Assembly (NCBI RefSeq): GCF_023078275.1
Contig: NC_062992.1
Coordinates: 12,413,706 to 12,477,705, forward strand
Source: Leguminivora glycinivorella
Lineage: Eukaryota; Arthropoda; Insecta; Lepidoptera; Tortricidae
Length of the DNA: 64,000 bases
Reading direction: 5' to 3'
Shown: positions 29,813 through 39,405 of the stretch, in pieces
How the letters are laid out: each line of letters starts with the position of its first letter
How positions within the stretch are numbered: the stretch's first letter is position 1
Notes under the pieces: model-generated
What the model was told of the DNA's origin: nothing
The model's database searches: none
The model's input: the letters and a program-made list of their open reading frames with translations, nothing else
Made by a program: the position numbers and the translations under genes

Positions 29813-30345
29813 CTTAAGACGATACGGTAGGGGTCAATTAGCCATACAAACGCTCTCGACTATTTCCTCCCTGGTTTTTAAAGATAGAGCAATGATGTTT
29901 TCAACACAGATTGTTATTATTTTTATCTGTGTCGGACCGTTTTGATTTTTTTGATATTCTGCTTTTTAAAGACTCTAGAGCTAACCAAAAATTTCCAAAA
30001 ACGGCCTTTTTCATTGTGGTGCTAAAAAGGTGTGATACTCAAGATTGGTAACAATTAACCAAAAAAGCTAAACGGTCCGCAATAGATTATTTCATTGTTA
30101 TTCAGATTCTCAAATTTCGTTCCGATTGATTAAGTTTTGAAGGAGGAAAGAGTCGAGAGCGGAACCTCGATTTTAAAGATTTTTTTGAAATATCTTTTCA
30201 CTGAGTTGTTCCTAATGGACATTTTTTTTTCGATAAATCTAGTTAGTTAGTTAGTTAGTACACTTGTATATTTAACTGAAATTCCCAAGTTGAGAGGGGG
30301 GGGCTCCTTTCCATTTTAGCATTTTTGCTCCCGTATCCTCTTAAG
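29813..30345. mobile_element. CTTAAGACGATAC element, copy 1
   Basis: CTTAAGACGATACGG and CCGTATCCTCTTAAG are inverted ends. Body with ACGCTCTCGACTATTTCCTC at the left and GGAGGAAAGAGTCGAGAGCG at the right, also inverted. It has acquired a TTAGTTAG run at 30238-30256. Confidence 0.75.
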
Positions 30346-30465
30346 TTAGTTTTTGTACAAAATTGTACTCTGTTTGTTCTCCTAATAAATAATAAAAATA
30401 AAATAAAAATAAAACGATTCAATCCATACTATACTATTACTATATTACTTTAGTATCTATATCCA

Positions 30466-30630
30466 TACTAATATTATAAATGGGAAAGTGTGTCTGTTTG
30501 TTTGTTTGTCCGTCTTTCACGGCAAAACGGAGCGACGAATTGAAGTGATTTTTAAGCGGAGATAATTGAAGAGATGGATGATATAGGCTACTTTTTGTCT
30601 CCTTCTAACGCGAGCGAAGCCGCGGACAAA
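30466..30630 (-). mobile_element. R6 retroposon tail
   Basis: ATACTAATATTATAAATGGG, TTTCACGGCAAAACGGAGCG, GCGAGCGAAGCCGCGG; complete for this short family. Confidence 0.75.
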
Positions 30631-30774
30631 AGCTATATCATACATAAAATTGTAGGTATAATACTCTGAAACTGTACAAGTGTCTGTCAAATTGAAGGAG
30701 CTCCCAACTCGAGCGTTATTGAGAGTTTCTCGGCCCAAGACAATGGAATCAAATATACATAACTACAATAATAA

Positions 30775-31005
30775 ATTCCTCGAGTCGGCTTGAGGCCGCG
30801 GACACGCCCACTGCTGGCCGTGCCGGCAGCGCGCACTGTATCTCACAGAAACTCGCCTTTACTTCGCGCATTATCGCTGCTTCATGCACTCTTGACATCA
30901 GCACCGGAGTGTGACTTGTTTGCATGCAGATGGGCGAATGTGTGCCGAGAGTGTCTGAGGTTTTGTGAGAAGATGGACGATAGGATTCCCAGCACTTGCA
31001 TGTAA
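30775..31005 (+). CDS. Candidate Cys-rich C-terminal exon
   Basis: The frame is open from a stop at 30772-30774 to TAA at 31003-31005. There is no ATG near its start, so if real it is a terminal exon. The C-terminal part reads PECDLFACRWANVCRECLRF then CEKMDDRIPSTCM, with Cys spacing C-x4-C-x5-C-x2-C-x3-C-x10-C. A preceding LLRALSLLHALL stretch is hydrophobic. The region is GC-richer than its neighbours, matches no repeat in the window, and has an AATAAA 117 bp after the stop (31122). Possible acceptors are TATCTCACAG and GCATGCAG. I do not recognise the protein, and a retroelement end is the main alternative. Confidence 0.3.
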   Translation: MPRVGLRPRTRPLLAVPAARTVSHRNSPLLRALSLLHALLTSAPECDLFACRWANVCRECLRFCEKMDDRIPSTCM

Positions 31006-31209
31006 ATTGTCTGAGGTTTTATTTATTACTTAGTTTAATACATATTCTGTAATTATAGTTGTAATTAGTTTAATTATTCGGTGTATTGGCTTAAGCTGTA
31101 ATGCCGTGTAAATTATTTGAAATAAATGATTAAAAATGTTTAAATAATACTGTTGGCATTATGGCGACAAGTCCTCTTGTATTTGGTTTATATTTAGGTT
31201 TAATTCTGA

Positions 31210-31494
31210 AGCGCTGGTGGCCTAGCGGTAAGAGCGTGCGACTTTCGATCCGGGGGTCGCAGGTTCGTGTTCGTACCAATGAGATATTTGCCAGTCGATT
31301 TTCAGTGAAAGAAAACATCGTGAGGAAATCGGACTAATTCCAATAAGGCCTACCCTTCGGGTTGGAAGGTCAGATGGCAGTCGCTTTCGTAAAAACTAGT
31401 GCCTACGCCAACACTTGGGATTAGTTGTCAAAGCGGACCCCAGACTCCCATGAACCGTGGCAAATGCCGGGATAACGCAAGGAGGATGATGATT
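31210..31494 (+). mobile_element. SINE-2, near full length
   Basis: GCGCTGGTGGCCTAGCGGTA head, GGGGGTCGCAGGTTCG B-box area, body GGAATTAGT-type phrases, and tail ACGCAAGGAGGATGATGAT. Confidence 0.85.
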
Positions 31495-31513
31495 TTCTTT
31501 CATATTCAACTGT

Positions 31514-31748
31514 GTAAGGCCTGAGTCACAGTATAATAATGAGTACTATCATACAGCATGGCCACTCCCGCTCCCCGCTGAAAGTGCCGCCCACCCCCTC
31601 TCGGTTACCCCACAGTTACCACCTGCCAAAAACACGAACAGTCGACCTGTCTTTCACTCATACAAGCATGGTGCGCGTTCACCTACACGAGCTTAGACTG
31701 TGTGCTAGGAACGCGCCTCTTTCATATATTTGATCGCCAGTGTCCGAT
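31514..31748 (+). repeat. 235-bp interspersed repeat, copy 2
   Basis: Matches 19211-19446 (CCCCGCTGAAAGTGCCG, CTACACGAGCTTAGACTGTG, TTTGATCGCCAGTGTCCGA). Confidence 0.75.
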
Positions 31749-31764
31749 GAGAAAACGCTAGAAA

Positions 31765-31998
31765 GGCGTTTTCCAAATTAAATCCCGAATATCGAATTTC
31801 ACCAGATCTGGACGTGTTTGGGCTCATTCTTCTCATAATCACGAGCTGATTCGATCCCGACGATAAAAACTGTGTCCCAAAATTTCCATACAAAATTCGA
31901 GTTTCCAATACGTCACGCTCATAGTAAGTTCATACTAAAATCGTGACGTAAAAGAAAAAAAAATAGGACACATTTTTTTATCGTATTTGGAAAACGCC
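31765..31998. mobile_element. GGCGTTTTCCAAAT TIR element
   Basis: GGCGTTTTCCAAAT and ATTTGGAAAACGCC are inverted ends; ACGATAAAAA and TTTTTTATCGT lie further in. The core GTCCCAAAATTTCCATACAA is shared with the elements at 22515 and 29361. Confidence 0.7.
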
Positions 31999-32000
31999 CA

Positions 32001-32125
32001 GAAACGGAGCGTTCGGCGTGCATGTCAACAAACAATTGCAGCTCAGGCAAGTGTCCTGATTCGACGTTATATAGGGTGGACCCACGCTCTGAGCCCCGCT
32101 GTCCACCCCGCCGAACGTTCCGTTC
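32001..32125. mobile_element. GAACGGAACGTTCGGCG MITE
   Basis: GAAACGGAGCGTTCGGCG and CGCCGAACGTTCCGTTC are inverted ends of a 125-bp element. It abuts the previous and next elements within a few bp. Confidence 0.7.
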
Positions 32126-32128
32126 TAA

Positions 32129-32279
32129 CGCCGTGTCTTGCGTGAGCGACGGTCCCGCGACCGTCGCGCGACCGTCGCCATCGCATCGTCTACTTCCATA
32201 TCGATAAGGTTTGATTTCGTATGCGTCGCATCGCCGTCGCGCGACCATCGCGCGACCGTCGCCCACGCAAGCCACGGCG
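32129..32279. mobile_element. PIF/Harbinger-like MITE with TAA duplication
   Basis: 151 bp, CGCCGTGTCTTGCGTGAGCG to CCACGGCG, with TAA at 32126-32128 and 32280-32282. Confidence 0.85.
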
Positions 32280-32289
32280 TAAGCGTACA

Positions 32290-32872
32290 CTTAAGACGAT
32301 ACAGGACGGGTCAATTCTCCATACAAACGCTCTCGACTATTTCCTCCTTGGTTAAAGATAGAGGACTGATTTTTTCAACACAGATTTTTTTTTTTTATCT
32401 GTTTCGGACCGTTTTAATTTTTTTTGATATTCTTATTTTTAAAGACGCTAGAGCCAATCAAAAATTTCCAAAAACGGCCTTAATGATTATGGCGCAAAAA
32501 AAGGTCTGCGGGCCGATTTTTGAGTCTCACACGTTCGAATTCAGAAAATTGTCACTGAAAATAATAGGCAAGTCACCGTTTTCAACCGGTATTTTAGTGA
32601 CAAAATCCCGTATGCGACATTCAAAAATCGCCCTCCTAGTATTTAAAATTGGTAACAATTAGCCAAAAAAACTAAAGGGTCCGACATAGGTAATTCAGAT
32701 TCTCAAATTTCGTTACGATTGATTAAGTTTTGAAGGAGGAAACAGTTGAGAGCGGAACCTCGATTTTAAAGATTTTTTCGCAATATCTTTTAACTGAGTT
32801 GTTGTGAATGGACACTTATTAAAAGGAGGGCTCCTTTCCATTTTAGCATTTTTGCTTCTGTATCGTCTTAAA
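32290..32872. mobile_element. CTTAAGACGATAC element, copy 2
   Basis: CTTAAGACGATACAGGACGG and CTGTATCGTCTTAA are inverted ends. It is longer than copy 1 only because it carries the MITE at 32510. Confidence 0.8.
32510..32633. mobile_element. GGGCCGATTTTTGA MITE
   Basis: GGGCCGATTTTTGAGTCTC and ATTCAAAAATCGCCC are inverted ends; AACCGG/CCGGT and GTCAC/GTGAC lie inside. It contains the empty form (GGTATTTTAGTGAC) of the site filled by a palindrome at 34183. Confidence 0.8.
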
Positions 32873-32891
32873 TTGAACGAGGGAAACTGGC

Positions 32892-33043
32892 CCCGTAGCC
32901 GAATGGCATTTCTCCGACGCAAAACGAAAGCGAAACGCCGCTGGCTCTGTCGCGCCAATACGCAAGCGCGATAGAGATAGATATCTACTAGCGTTTCGTT
33001 TCGTGAGCGTTTCGTGAGCGTTTGTGCCATTCGGCTACGCACC
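32892..33043 (+). mobile_element. GTAGCCGAATGGC MITE
   Basis: CCCGTAGCCGAATGGCATTT to TGCCATTCGGCTACGC; a short internal deletion after AACGCCG. Confidence 0.8.
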
Positions 33044-33415
33044 CTGATATGACCTGCCAGAGGGCGTAGCCAAAATGCCAGTCGTTATCGATAAATTCCA
33101 TACGAACGAGCAAAATTGTAAAAAGTTGCTAGGAAAGATAAATTCAACGAAAAGTCGCTTGACTATATTAAACAGTATTTTTTTCAGGCAAATGCAAAAT
33201 AACCTCCGACGACTACAATATGCCTAACACCGACTAAACTGAATCCGACCTTGAATTTGAGCAAATAATAACCCTCATTAAATAACTTCACTTACTTTCA
33301 CTAAAAGACTTATTTTAAAAAGCCGTTATAACTTGCCAAAAAGCCGTCCGTCACAAAAGAACACGAATTTCATTTATATTCAACCCTTTGACTGCTAAAG
33401 ATCGAATGAAAAGAC
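33044..33415. other. No gene or recognised element seen
   Basis: The phrase GTAGCCAAAATGCCAGTCG at 33066 is a scrap of an unknown repeat. The rest is unassigned. Confidence 0.25.
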
Positions 33416-33925
33416 AAAACCGGCCGAGAGCGTGTCGGTCCACGCTCAGTGTAGGGTTCCGTAATTTCCCTTATTTTTTTTTGTTTCAAAAACTGTTCAA
33501 CCTATCAAATTCAAAATATATTTTCTAGAAAGTCTTTATAATGTTGTACTTTTGTGATTTTTTTTCATATTTTTTTAAACTTAAGTATGGTACAAAAGTT
33601 GGACACATTTTTTTTAAGTTTTGAAGCAATTATTTCCGAAAATATTAAGAATATCAATAAATGTTTGAGGTAAACCCTTATTCATTTTGAAACACCTATC
33701 CAACAATATATCACACGTTAGGGTTGAAATGAAAAAAAAAAACACTCCCCACTTTACGTGTACGGGGGGTACCCTAATAAAACCTTTTTTCCATTTTTTA
33801 TTTTACCACTTTGTCGGCTTGATTGATATACATATTGGTACCAAATTTCAGCTTTCTAGTGTTAACGATCACTGATATTATACGCGGACGGACGGACGGA
33901 CGGACAGACAGACATTGGCGAAACT
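33416..33925 (-). mobile_element. R8 repeat, minus strand
   Basis: AACCGGCCGAGAGCGTGTCG, GGTTCCGTAATTTCC, TATTGGTACCAAATTTCAGC, GACGGACGGACGGAC. The terminal GGAACCCT is lost. Confidence 0.75.
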
Positions 33926-34009
33926 AAAAAAGTTTGGTTGTTAGAAGTTTTTCTTATCTGCTGGCCGGCAGGAACAGCTAAATTTGTATTGCAAACATTG
34001 TGAGAGAGT

Positions 34010-34355
34010 TTTCACATTGTCCGATAACATATTGGATCCGATATCGGAAGGCGCCATTTTTGACATTTAACGGTTTTCCTACATCCGACATCAGCGGGCC
34101 GATTTCTGAGTTTCATGCGTTCGAATTCAGAAAATTGGCACTGAAAATAATAAGCAAGTCACCGTTTCCAACCGGTATTTTATATTCTGTCAAACAAGTC
34201 TGTCAGTAAATAAGAACTAAGAAAACTATAGGTAACCTTTTCTCTAGCACCCTAAAGAAAAGGATGCATATAGTTTTCTTTGTTCTTATTTACTGACAGA
34301 CTTGGTTGACAGAGTATAGTGACAAAATCCCGTATGCGAGATTCAAAAATCGCCC
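34010..34355. mobile_element. Three-level nest: CGATATCGG MITE, GGGCC MITE, TA palindrome
   Basis: 34010-34093 is the left part of the TTTTCACATTATCCGAT element (see 54955). 34096-34355 is a GGGCCGATTTCTGAG element, and this is interrupted by the palindrome at 34183-34316. The right end of the outermost element is not recognisable. Confidence 0.7.
34183..34316. mobile_element. 134-bp palindrome with TA duplication
   Basis: TATTCTGTCAAACAAGTCTG pairs with CAGACTTGGTTGACAGAGTA around a CTCTAGCACCCTAAAGA centre. TA lies at 34181-34182 and 34317-34318. The empty site is at about 32590. The other copy, 45802-45935, is also 134 bp with TA flanks. Confidence 0.85.
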
Positions 34356-34622
34356 CCAAATCAGATGCTATGAAAATGCTCTAAGAGTTAAAAAATTGAC
34401 CCATATCCACTTTGCGGAATCTGTCAAATAGTTAAAAATAAACACGTCCTAAAACAGTCGTAGCATTAAAAGGGTTGAATCCATTTAAAAGCTCAACGCT
34501 ATAACAAAGACCGAGTCGGACAAAGCTTTGCAAAGCTTTTAGAAATCAAATTTCGAGCAAAGCTCCTCTAATTGAGAAATGTCTGAAATTACAGGTTTAG
34601 TACAAAGGATGAATTTTAAAAT

Positions 34623-35370
34623 GTACTAGCGGCCCGCCCCGGCTACGCACGGGGTTATCATAAAAATGGATATAGTAAATTATCCGTAATAGATAGACAT
34701 GTGCCATCGCGTTTTTTTTTGTAGATCTATGAGAGAGACACAATTTCGCCATAAGGTAAATCTGGGCAAACCTCGACTGGGGGGCAATTGTAACTAGTTC
34801 ATTTTTTTCATTATTGCACTATAATGTTGAGTTCTACATTATCCACTGAACACGCCTACCATATATAGGTAACCGGCGGACACTCTATTTAATAATGCAA
34901 ACATTGGAAAACTTTTTTTTTTTCATTACAGTGTTAACCAAAGCGCTTATATACTAGTCACCTTAACACTAAAAATACATTATTATTCATTACTTATCAC
35001 AAAATTCAATGTCAAATTCAATATAATATACGTTACTAAAATAATACAAAAAATTAACCAGTTACATTTGCCCCCAGTCGAGATTTGCCCCGCAGTACCT
35101 TACATTGTTTTGATGTAATTAGCTCAAACGGTTTGAGCAGCGTTTTCGATTTAAGGTCTCAACGAGCGGAATTTTGTCCGACTTGATTAGCAAATATTGT
35201 CATATTTCAACCAATTCAGACAAAATCTCAACAAATTATATACTTAAACCGTCCTCAAGAATCACTCTATTCATTGGTGTAAACCGCATGAAAATCCGTT
35301 TAGTAGTTTTTGAGTTTATCGCGAACACATACACAGACAGATGCGGCGGGCAACTTTGTCATTATATGAC
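34623..35370 (+). mobile_element. CTAGCGGCCCGCCCC LINE tail, split by a TA-flanked MITE
   Basis: TACTAGCGGCCCGCCCCGGC at the left; after the insertion, AGCTCAAACGGTTTGAGCAG, GAAAATCCGTTTAGTAGTTT and GCGGCGGGCAACTTTGTC at the right. This is a well-known moth RTE-type 3' end as I remember it. Confidence 0.65.
34754..35100. mobile_element. TA-flanked element, AGGTAAATCTGGGCAAA ends
   Basis: AGGTAAATCTGGGCAAACC then CGACTGGGGGGCAA at the left; TTGCCCCCAGTCG and then GATTTGCCCCGCAGTACCT at the right. TA on both sides. The AGGTA terminus and TA flanks match the larger elements at 7010 and 9023. Confidence 0.8.
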
Positions 35371-35739
35371 ACTGGTCCCACCGCGAGCTAGTAAGCTATG
35401 AGCTTTCGGCTATAAAAACGAACAAAAGATAGTCGCTCCCGTGCAAATAAAAGAGACACGTCGATGTTTATAGTTACTCGCCCAGCGGTGAGCTATCAAA
35501 ATCGCCGTGTCTCTTTTATTCGCACGGGCGTGCTTATCTTTTGTTCGTTTTTATAGCCGATAGCTCATAGCTTACTAGCTCGCGATGGGACCAGCAGGCC
35601 TAGCACATGATGGCCGCGGGAGTATGTCGCCGCGAGATAGACTACCTGTCCTTATGTCATTAATACAATTAGACAAAGACGTGTCATCTATCTCGCGGCG
35701 ACATACTCCCGCGGCCATCATGTGCTAGGCCTACAGTGC
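35370..35739. mobile_element. CACTGGTCCCACC hairpin MITE split by a second hairpin
   Basis: Sister of 24316-24515 with arms over 70 bp (AACGAACAAAAGATAGTCG, GAGACACGTCGATGTTTATA). The second hairpin is inserted in its last bases, GGGACCAG-TGCC. Confidence 0.85.
35595..35733. mobile_element. Hairpin MITE, AGGCCTAGCACATG arms, CAG duplication
   Basis: AGGCCTAGCACATGATGGCC and GCGGGAGTATGTCGCCGCGA are matched perfectly on the other side, about 47 bp of stem. CAG lies at 35592-35594 and 35734-35736. Confidence 0.85.
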
Positions 35740-35749
35740 CTAAGGTACT

Positions 35750-36420
35750 ATCTTTTGCCCGCGGCTTCGCTCGCGTTAAATTCGAAAATTTCGATATGCT
35801 CCATACAAACCACCCTCCATTTTAGGGAAGTGGGGGTTGGATGATGATGATAAGTAGCCTATGTCACTCTTCATCTCTTCAACTATCACCACTTGAAAAA
35901 TCACATCAATTCGTGCCTCCGTTTTGCCGTGAAAGACGCGCGGACAAATATTAGTTATTTGTTATACAAGGGGGCAAAGTTGTATTTCAACGCCGAGTGT
36001 GGAATTGAAAAACGAGCAAGTGAAAGGATTCTATAGTTGAACCACGAGCGAAGCGAGTGGTTCGAGAATAGAATCCTGAACTTGCGAGTTTTTTAACACA
36101 CGAGAAGTAAAATACATTTGCACCCGAGTGTAACACAAAACTTTTCCCCTCACTATAGCGAGGAAACTACAACGCAAAAAATGTGTTTATCACTGCTTCC
36201 AGTAGCTCCACAGGTGGTAAATCATCTTTATTACTAGATTCACCTACTTTTATAAATTTTAAAGCAATTAATTTGACTTTATTCAAGGTCAAATTACTTT
36301 ACCCACTAGTGGATAAAATGCGTTTTTACCCGCGAGTATTAAAGGACAAAACACGTGTTTCCGAGCTAGTGAGGGGAAAACAGACATATACACTTTACCT
36401 TTTATAATATTAGTATATAG
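35750..36420 (+). mobile_element. R6 retroposon tail with R5 nested at the same site
   Basis: CTTTTGCCCGCGGCTTCGCT to GCGCGGACAAA, then R5 at 35954-36380, then CAGACATATACACTTTACC to ATAATATTAGTAT. Confidence 0.75.
35954..36380 (+). mobile_element. R5 repeat inside R6, second case
   Basis: TTATTTGTTATACAAGGGGG to GCTAGTGAGGGGAAAA, with the GAACCACGAGCGAAGCGAGT hairpin. Confidence 0.8.
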
Positions 36421-36477
36421 ATATGTAGAAGATATTGATGTTAAGGTTAGAATAAAATATGAAAAATTCACTGTTTT

Positions 36478-36548
36478 AGGTGAGGCTTGAACTTATGATT
36501 ATTGGATTGTTAGGCCAGTGCTCTGCCATGTAAGCTACCAAGACCATA
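36478..36548 (-). tRNA. tRNA-like pseudogene or SINE head
   Basis: The minus strand reads TGGTAGCTTACATGGCAGAG (A-box-like, close to TAGCTCA-x-TGGTAGAGC) and then AGTTCAAGCCTCACC (B-box-like). The anticodon arm CTGGCCTAACAATCC does not close as in a functional tRNA. Probably a decayed copy. Confidence 0.35.
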
Positions 36549-36617
36549 CGAAACCGCAGTTTTTATCTTATTTTATAGCTCTGGTTATGGAGTAAAGATG
36601 TATTATTATAAACTTAC

Positions 36618-36795
36618 TAGCTTTTGCCCGCGGCTTCGCTCGAGTTAGAAAGAGACAAAAAGTAGCCTAGGTATGTCACTCTCCATCCCTTCAACTATCT
36701 CCACTTAAAAAATCACGTCAATTCGTCGCTCCGTTTTGCCGTGAAAGACGGACTAACAAACAGACACACACACTTTCCCATTTATAATATTAGTA
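36618..36795 (+). mobile_element. R6 retroposon tail, complete
   Basis: CTAGCTTTTGCCCGCGGCTT to CCCATTTATAATATTAGTAT. This uninterrupted copy shows what the split copies at 25786 and 35750 looked like before insertion. Confidence 0.8.
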
Positions 36796-36879
36796 TGGAT
36801 TATGCTCACACTAACGAATATCTAGTGTCTAGCTGCTAGCTATATTTTGCCCTTCATAATCAATGTTTCAAAAAATGAA

Positions 36880-37097
36880 AATTTTGAAAAAACCACCGAC
36901 CGTGACATAGTGGACCGATTTTCATGAAACATTGCTAAGAACACTCCCGACTAACTCAGCTTTCAGACAAAAAAAAAACTAAATCTAAATCGGTTCATCC
37001 GTTCGGGAGCTACGATGCCACAGACAGACACACACAGACAGACAGACAGACACGTCAAACTTATAACACCCCGTCGTTTTTGCGTCGGGAGTTAAAA
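36880..37097 (-). mobile_element. R7 repeat, minus strand, complete
   Basis: GAAAATTTTGAAAAAACCAC to TTTTTGCGTCGGGAGTTAAA. Confidence 0.75.
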
Positions 37098-37315
37098 AAC
37101 TATGACCCCACTTTAGCATCCTATAATATATTCTATATTCTATCGCACTTACGACCCTAGTTCGGATACCTTTATAGCATATACAGAGTGTATAATGTTC
37201 AAAGCTTATCATGCCACTAGGTGCCATTGTGACCTAGAATACACGGGTGAGCCACAGAAGTGGACAGTGGAAGCACTGGTTTATAAAACGCGATGAATTA
37301 AAATGTTATCAGCCG

Positions 37316-37440
37316 GAGTAACCAAATGGCAGCCGACATAAATGCAGACTGGCTCTGTCGCTCCAAAACGCAAATCGATAGTGATAGATAGCTACGAAAC
37401 AGATATTTATCGTGAGCATTTATGCATTTGGCTATGTAAT
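37316..37440 (+). mobile_element. Diverged GTAGCC-family MITE
   Basis: GTAACCAAATGGCAGCCGAC to GCATTTGGCTATGTAA. The GCGATAGAG centre has become TCGATAGTGATAG. Confidence 0.55.
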
Positions 37441-37589
37441 CCGTTGTAAAGACTTGGAAATGATAATATTCAGCTATTGGTAAGTAATCTTTGTACGTAT
37501 CGTTTAAGTGACGTATGTCAATTAAAGTGTAGTTACTCGTAATAACGCTTATGTGGCGAACATCTATAGACGTTGCTCGCTTGAAAGGG

Positions 37590-37740
37590 ATATATTTATT
37601 TATTTTATTTATTTATTTAAACTTTATTGCACAAATTTACAAAAAAAGAGTACAAATGGCGGACTTAACGCCTTGAGGCATTCTTTACCAGTCAACCATT
37701 GGGCTTATATATTTGGGCATATATTCTGGCCTTAGCATCT
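37590..37740 (-). mobile_element. LINE tail, minus strand
   Basis: The minus strand ends TTTGTGCAATAAAGTTTAAA followed by TAAA repeats, preceded by GGTAAAGAATGCCTCAAGGC and GTTAAGTCCGCCATTTG. I recognise this as a common moth LINE 3'UTR. A fragment of the same tail lies near 43855. Confidence 0.75.
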
Positions 37741-37796
37741 ATTTTAGACGGTTTATAGTGCAATGTCCGAGAAACATCGCTTTTGGTGGCTAAACA

Positions 37797-37986
37797 GGCC
37801 CCGTAGCCGAATGCCATTTTTGCGCTGCGAAACGCCGCAGGTCAATCACTGGCCAGTTTAATAATTTAAAAAAAATGTAGCCTGGCTCTGTCGCGCCAAT
37901 AAGCAGGAACGATAGAGATAGATAGCTACGAAAGATATATTATCTTGAGCGTTTCGTGAGCGTTTGTGCATTGAGCTACGCACACA
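37797..37986 (+). mobile_element. GTAGCCGAATGGC MITE with a small insertion
   Basis: CCCGTAGCCGAATGCCATTT to GTGCATTGAGCTACGC; about 40 bp (GGTCAATCACTGGCC onward) are inserted after AACGCCGC. Confidence 0.7.
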
Positions 37987-38028
37987 GACTTATGAGAGTG
38001 CACTGCTCTTAACTTAAATTAAAGCTTT

Positions 38029-38576
38029 TTAGGGTTCCGTAGGCAACTAGGAACCCTTATAGTTTCGCCATGTCTGTCTGTCCGTCCGTCCGTCCGTCCG
38101 CGGATAATCTCAGTAACTGTAAGCACTAGAAAGCTGACATTTGGTACCAATATGTATATCAATCACGCCAACAAAGTGCAAAAATAAGAAAATGAAAAAA
38201 ATGTTTTATTAGGGTACCCCCCCCCCTACATGTAAAGTGGGGGCTGATATTTTTTTTCATTCCAACCCTAACGTGTGATATATTGTTGGATAGGTATTTA
38301 AAAATTAATAAGGGTTTACTAAGATCGTTTTTTGATAATATTCATATTTTCGGAAATAATCGCTCCTAAAGGAAAAAAAAAGTGCGTCCCCCCTCCCCCT
38401 CCAACTTTTGAACCATACGTTTAAAAAATATAAAAAAAATAACAAAAGTAGAACTTTATAAAGACGAGAGAAGGAAAATTGTTTTGAACTTGATAGGTTC
38501 AGTAGTTTTTAAAAAAAATGGGGAAACTACGGAACCCTACATTGAGCGTGGCCCGACACGCTCTTGGCCGGTTTTT
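38029..38576 (+). mobile_element. R8 repeat, complete
   Basis: TTAGGGTTCCGTAGGCAACT to CACGCTCTTGGCCGG, with the CCCCCCCTACATGTAAAGTG segment lacking in the copy at 20181. Confidence 0.8.
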
Positions 38577-39036
38577 AAAAAATGGCAGAAGAATTATTAA
38601 TAACCAGAAGTGTAGTGAGAAAACGCTCCACTGACTACTTGGTTTTATTCTGTGTCCTCATTGAATACATAATCACCCAGGGGTAAGCAACGCTCGGCAC
38701 ATAAATTAAGGCATGAATGGACTGGACCTAGATAGGTTGCCGACTCATGACATTCAGGCGTGAAATATGGTTCTCAACAATCTAAGGCCGTAGTCAAGAT
38801 GGAAACCGTTCATAGAAAATGCCTATTGAATTTTAACGCTTAATAGAGCAAGGGAGGTCGCGGATTGGAACCCCGGTTCGTACCAATGAATCCCGGCCGG
38901 CGAGAGCAAAAATGCGTTGACAGCTTAATAGTGCGAGGACTTTGGTCGATGTCGATAAAAACAACACGATGTACTGGACCACCGTTATGATATGCAGAAG
39001 TATTAATTATTGTTGTAAACAAAATGAAAACCAAGT

Positions 39037-39159
39037 ACATACATACATACATACAAACACGCCTGTATCCCATAAATGGGTAGGTAGAACACATGAAACT
39101 ACTAAAGCTTCAGTGCCAGTCTTGGCAAATAAGGGGTTGAAAGAAAACGAAACTGTGAC
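39037..39159 (-). mobile_element. 5'-truncated R9 LINE with AACCAAGT duplication
   Basis: CATA-repeat tail at the left, then ACGCCTGTATCCCATAAATG and GGGGTTGAAAGAAAACG. AACCAAGT lies at 39029-39036 and 39160-39167. Confidence 0.85.
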
Positions 39160-39405
39160 AACCAAGTGTTTGTATTTATTCAGTATTTTATATAATTTTC
39201 GTAATATACAATTAGCATTTTTTCTAAATTTTCTGATTTTAAACTCCTTCGACTTGCCGATAAAATCCATTTCATCCAACTAAAGGACCGTTCTAAATCT
39301 ACTGTAATAATCGGAACTGTACTGTTATTCCTAGAAACGCGTGGAGGTATCAAGTTGAAATAAATAACAAATACTAATGGCTCAGTTTAAAAAAAAAAAA
39401 TAATT

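Noticed and set aside
31919..32290. 123-codon minus ORF
   Set aside because: It covers three adjacent inverted-repeat elements and ends in the same CGCG-rich MITE.
32138..32662. 174-codon ORF, the longest in the window
   Set aside because: It crosses a Harbinger-like MITE, the CTTAAG element and the GGGCC MITE nested in it; an Arg-rich start comes from CGTCGCGCGACC repeats. Not a gene.
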